A stretch of 64,000 nucleotides of DNA from Candidatus Brevefilum sp. (GTDB lineage: Bacteria > Chloroflexota > Anaerolineae > Anaerolineales > Anaerolineaceae), in contig JARGGB010000003.1 of assembly GCA_029210815.1 (NCBI GenBank), forward strand, positions 16,643-80,642, given 5' to 3'. The notes beneath the pieces are model-generated. The model was not told the origin of the DNA and did no database searches. It saw nothing but the letters and a program-made list of their open reading frames with translations. Both the position numbers and the translations under genes were made by a program. Positions 61,062-64,000 of this stretch are shown here, piece by piece. Numbering within the stretch: the stretch's first letter is position 1; every line of letters starts with the position of its first letter.

Positions 61062-64000
61062 ATGAATACGAAATTAAGTTTTAGGACAGCGGGGCTAATG
61101 GCTTATCGCGTGTTGAACTTGCTGCTGATATTGATGATGAGCGTTGGCTCGCCGTTGTCCGTAATTGCACAAACGATTGATGTGGAGGGAACGGAGCCCC
61201 CCGAGGCTGTCCCTGAAGTAGAGCAGCCTGACCCGGGTTTGGAATGGACGGAGCCGATTCCGCCGGATGCGCCGCCAGGCAGTACGATAACGATCAAAGG
61301 CGGCAACAGCGATGGCGCGGCTTATTTATTAGGTGAAACTGTTCATGTGGATGTTGTTGGTCCAAATGGATCCGAGTCGTTCTTTGAGGGAATAGACTAT
61401 TGTGATGCCGTTGTAATGGATGATCCTGCATCAGAATACTTGATCTGGGAATGTGATATCGTCCTGGCTGACAGCCCACTGGCGGTTGGTGACTATTCCT
61501 ATACAGCCACAGGTCTCACCAGCGGCGTTGTAGAAACCGGCATATTCAAAGACGCTTTTTCAGTCACGCCGCAGCATGTGAACCTTGATCCTGGTTATAG
61601 TGTAATCTTTGTTGCTTCAGGAGGATTTGAACCTTACTCCTTTGGTTTGTACCAAGATCAATCTGGTGCAACCATCAATGCAACTACCGGTGAATACACG
61701 GCTGGATTTTCTGGTTTAGGTACGGACATCATTGACATTGTCGAGGTCACGGATGACAACGGGAACAAATCCTATGCATATGTCTATGTTGGCGATATGG
61801 GCAATGGTGAGACGGTCGTGGATGCAGGTTGCGTAGGAGATCTATATGGTGATCCAACCCTGAACTGCACAGCGAATGATGTAGGTCTTGCCAGCGTCAC
61901 CAACATAATCATTGAAGATGATGGTTGTACTGCACCTGGTGATACGGTAACTTTTACTGCTGATTATGAGGTTATGACGACTGCCACAGAACGTTACGAT
62001 ATTGGATTGTATTTTTCCACAGATGGCGATCCAAATGGTGATGGCGCTTACACCGGCACCTGCAGTATTGCAACACTACCCTATGCCCCTGATCCACCAT
62101 GGCTCGATCTAGATGGAACAATTGCCGGTGTTCAGGACACTTGCGGAGATATTGGGACAAAAGCGCATGACAACGGTTCTGTTAATAACCCGGTTTATCA
62201 TTCCATAACATTAACTGTTGAGTGTGTTGACCATACAGGTGATGGCTATCTGGATCTACCCTATGTCGTTACCTGGTCGCAGGGTGCGGATTGGCTTTGT
62301 ACAAGCCCTCTGGATGCAATTGTGGGAACAACGTCAAAATGCAGTGGAGATGCTGGATATGATGTTCCTATACCGGTGCCCGGACAGATCATTGTGGATA
62401 AAGTGACAGTCCCCTCTGGTTCGTCACAGAGTTTTAACTTCTCAATCACAGGATCTGGCAGCTATCTCGATCCGTATGGGGACCCGGTTGAGGTTCCTGT
62501 CAATGATACCTTCGCACTTACAGATGCAGCAGTTCCCTGGGAGAGCGCAAGTTTGTATGCAGGAACATACACATTAGGAGAAACCTTACCAACAGGCTGG
62601 GATTTGACCTCGGTTGTTTGTACGAGTGACTTTGGGGATATTGAAACATATTCAGCTATTGATTTGGATCCCGGTGAGACGGTTACCTGTGTTTTCACTA
62701 ACACTCAAAAAGCCGATGTGACAATTGTCAAGGATACCGTGCCTGACAGTGAACAAGATTTTGATTTCGCTTTTACTGGCGGTCCTGACACAATTAATGA
62801 ACTTTTCTCACTGGATGATGATATCGATGAAACACTCCTTAATTCAAGGCAGTTCTTTGTAAAACCTGGGACCTATGATATTGTGGAGACCCCTGTAACG
62901 AATTATGCCACCAACTGGGCTTGTACTCAGGGTGGCACAGCATGGTTGTCAGGAAGCGGCGGGACCATTGACGATATCGTATTTGCAGCTGGTGGTACTT
63001 ATGTCTGTACCTTTACCAACCAGTTCCAATATGGTTACTTAACCCTGGAAAAGACAGTGGTCAATGATAACGGCGGTACTCTGGGGGCTGGCGATTTCCC
63101 TGTGTACATAAATGGTGAGTTGAAAGCCTGGTCTACGGAGTATCAATTGGAGCCGGGCACATACACTGCCAGTGAAACAGTACAGCCAGGCTATACAGCC
63201 TCTGTTTGGGGTGGTGATTGTTCTGAAGGCGGTGTGGTTACTATTGCAGCAACTGACCATAAGACCTGCACCATTACCAATGATGACCAGGCACCGAGCC
63301 TGACATTGATCAAGTCTGTCACTAATGACGACAGCGGCAATTCAGTCGAAAGTGAATGGACGCTGACGGCGACCGGCACAACCGGATTTAGTGGGTTGGG
63401 ACCTTCTGTAAGCAATGGTGCAAGCTTTGATGCAGGTACTTACGATCTGAGCGAAAGCGGACCTGGTGGTTACACAGCCAGTGACTGGGTATGTGTGGGT
63501 GGAACTCAGGATGATGCTGATACGATCACCCTTGGTTTAGGTGAGTCTGCAACTTGCACGATCAATAACGATGATATAGCCCCGACCTTGAAACTGGTTA
63601 AAGTTGTGAACAACAATGATGGCGGTGATGCGGTTCCTAATGATTGGACCTTATCTGCAACGGCAGAAGCGCCGGATGACGGACATAACTTCAGCAACCT
63701 GGGAGGATCAGGCGTCTTTGAGACGGTGTATGCCAATGTGGCATATACGTTGACGGAGAGCACAGTTGCTGGATACACAGAAGGAACATGGATATGCACA
63801 GGCGGCACGCTGGTTGGCAATGTACTGACCCTTGTTGAAGGCCAAACCGGGGTAACCTGTACGATCACGAATGATGATGTAGCACCGACCTTGAAACTGG
63901 TTAAAGTTGTGAACAACAATGATGGCGGTGATGCGGTTCCTAATGATTGGACCTTATCTGCAACGGCAGAAGCGCCGGATGACGGACATAACTTCAGCAA
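61062..64000 (+). CDS. Large secreted multi-domain repeat protein (3' end outside window)
   Basis: Reading from ATG 61062, the frame stays open for more than 979 codons to the window edge. The ORF track omits it, apparently because no stop is present. The N-terminus has a long signal peptide (hydrophobic RVLNLLLILMMSVGSPLSVI, cleavage near IAQ-T). Residues about 75-290 hold beta-rich domains of unknown type. From about residue 445 on, domains of about 80-100 residues repeat, each with a motif such as GYTASVWGGDCSEGG and an ending C-T-I-T-N-D-D. These look like prealbumin/SpaA-type or DUF5979-like stalk domains with paired cysteines. It is probably a cell-surface adhesin or stalk, or S-layer-associated. 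Gly/Asp/Thr-rich composition suits an extracellular, possibly glycosylated protein. Confidence 0.9.
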   Translation, partial: MNTKLSFRTAGLMAYRVLNLLLILMMSVGSPLSVIAQTIDVEGTEPPEAVPEVEQPDPGLEWTEPIPPDAPPGSTITIKGGNSDGAAYLLGETVHVDVVGPNGSESFFEGIDYCDAVVMDDPASEYLIWECDIVLADSPLAVGDYSYTATGLTSGVVETGIFKDAFSVTPQHVNLDPGYSVIFVASGGFEPYSFGLYQDQSGATINATTGEYTAGFSGLGTDIIDIVEVTDDNGNKSYAYVYVGDMGNGETVVDAGCVGDLYGDPTLNCTANDVGLASVTNIIIEDDGCTAPGDTVTFTADYEVMTTATERYDIGLYFSTDGDPNGDGAYTGTCSIATLPYAPDPPWLDLDGTIAGVQDTCGDIGTKAHDNGSVNNPVYHSITLTVECVDHTGDGYLDLPYVVTWSQGADWLCTSPLDAIVGTTSKCSGDAGYDVPIPVPGQIIVDKVTVPSGSSQSFNFSITGSGSYLDPYGDPVEVPVNDTFALTDAAVPWESASLYAGTYTLGETLPTGWDLTSVVCTSDFGDIETYSAIDLDPGETVTCVFTNTQKADVTIVKDTVPDSEQDFDFAFTGGPDTINELFSLDDDIDETLLNSRQFFVKPGTYDIVETPVTNYATNWACTQGGTAWLSGSGGTIDDIVFAAGGTYVCTFTNQFQYGYLTLEKTVVNDNGGTLGAGDFPVYINGELKAWSTEYQLEPGTYTASETVQPGYTASVWGGDCSEGGVVTIAATDHKTCTITNDDQAPSLTLIKSVTNDDSGNSVESEWTLTATGTTGFSGLGPSVSNGASFDAGTYDLSESGPGGYTASDWVCVGGTQDDADTITLGLGESATCTINNDDIAPTLKLVKVVNNNDGGDAVPNDWTLSATAEAPDDGHNFSNLGGSGVFETVYANVAYTLTESTVAGYTEGTWICTGGTLVGNVLTLVEGQTGVTCTITNDDVAPTLKLVKVVNNNDGGDAVPNDWTLSATAEAPDDGHNFS
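63582..64000 (+). repeat. 303-bp tandem coding repeat
   Basis: The 116 bases at 63582-63697 recur without change at 63885-64000, an offset of exactly 303 bp or 101 codons. The unit encodes one stalk domain beginning P-T-L-K-L-V-K-V-V-N-N-N-D-G-G. The copy continues past the window, so further units are likely. Exact identity points to recent duplication or gene conversion. Confidence 0.9.

Noticed and set aside
63506-64000. Minus-strand ORF of 164 aa, and other minus-strand ORFs from 61103 on
   Set aside because: They are shadows of the long plus-strand frame from 61062, which has a signal peptide, a ribosome site and repeating domains; the apparent repeats in the minus ORF simply mirror the coding repeats.

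Overview
The window looks like a chromosomal segment of a Chloroflexota bacterium, most likely class Anaerolineae. This is inference: no rRNA is present. It rests on the combination of a giant SARP/BTAD-NB-ARC-TPR regulator, a DUF3048 lipoprotein, lipoprotein glycosidases, several GT-C membrane proteins, a short EF-Ts and intergenic palindrome families. GC content is moderate, and TATAAT-like -10 boxes and AAGGAGG ribosome sites are easy to find.

Region by region. (1) 1-2.56 kb: rpsB (5' end outside the window), tsf, pyrH and tRNA-Arg. (2) 2.6-17 kb: accessory block with a small secreted protein and a decayed second copy of it 10 kb away, a 33-codon ORF, a GH2 and a GH3 lipoprotein glycosidase, a SARP-type regulator, a GT-C membrane protein and a DUF3048 lipoprotein. 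(3) 17.2-19.3 kb, minus strand: cdsA, uppS and frr. These normally follow pyrH directly, so the block in (2) splits and inverts the classic translation/cell-envelope operon. (4) 19.4-22.8 kb: a small haem-motif lipoprotein and a znuB-znuC-znuA-zur operon behind a 31-bp perfect Fur-family palindrome. (5) 23-27.2 kb: a nucleotidyltransferase, tRNA-Asn, SbcD-like nuclease, CDP-alcohol phosphatidyltransferase and an LpxL/PatA-type acyltransferase. (6) 27.5-56 kb, all plus strand: a large surface-glycan locus. It has GT4 and GT2 glycosyltransferases, GT-C membrane proteins, a GDP-fucose-synthase-like epimerase, a Wzm/Wzt-type ABC exporter with carbohydrate-binding tail, two capsule-synthesis-type proteins, PseB, a RmlD-like reductase, two NeuB-family synthases, three cytidylyltransferases (one fused to a HAD phosphatase as in animal CMAS), a dehydrogenase pair and a DUF115/Maf-like protein. 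(7) 56-60.3 kb: a Cys-rich small protein, repeats, kbl and a GT-C protein. (8) 61.06 kb to the end: a very large secreted repeat protein whose frame is open at the window edge. The ORF track missed it; all the minus-strand ORFs there are shadows.

Working together, region 6 could make and activate nonulosonic acids (sialic-acid-like sugars), build them into a glycan, export it by ABC transporter and perhaps attach it to surface proteins; the giant protein in region 8 is one possible acceptor. The zinc operon is a self-contained Zur regulon. The GH2/GH3 lipoproteins and the SARP regulator look like an oligosaccharide-use module. The best candidates for something undescribed are the composition of the nonulosonic acid locus, the SARP-like direct repeats at 12.1 kb, and orphan Shine-Dalgarno mini-ORFs in leaders of secreted-protein genes.
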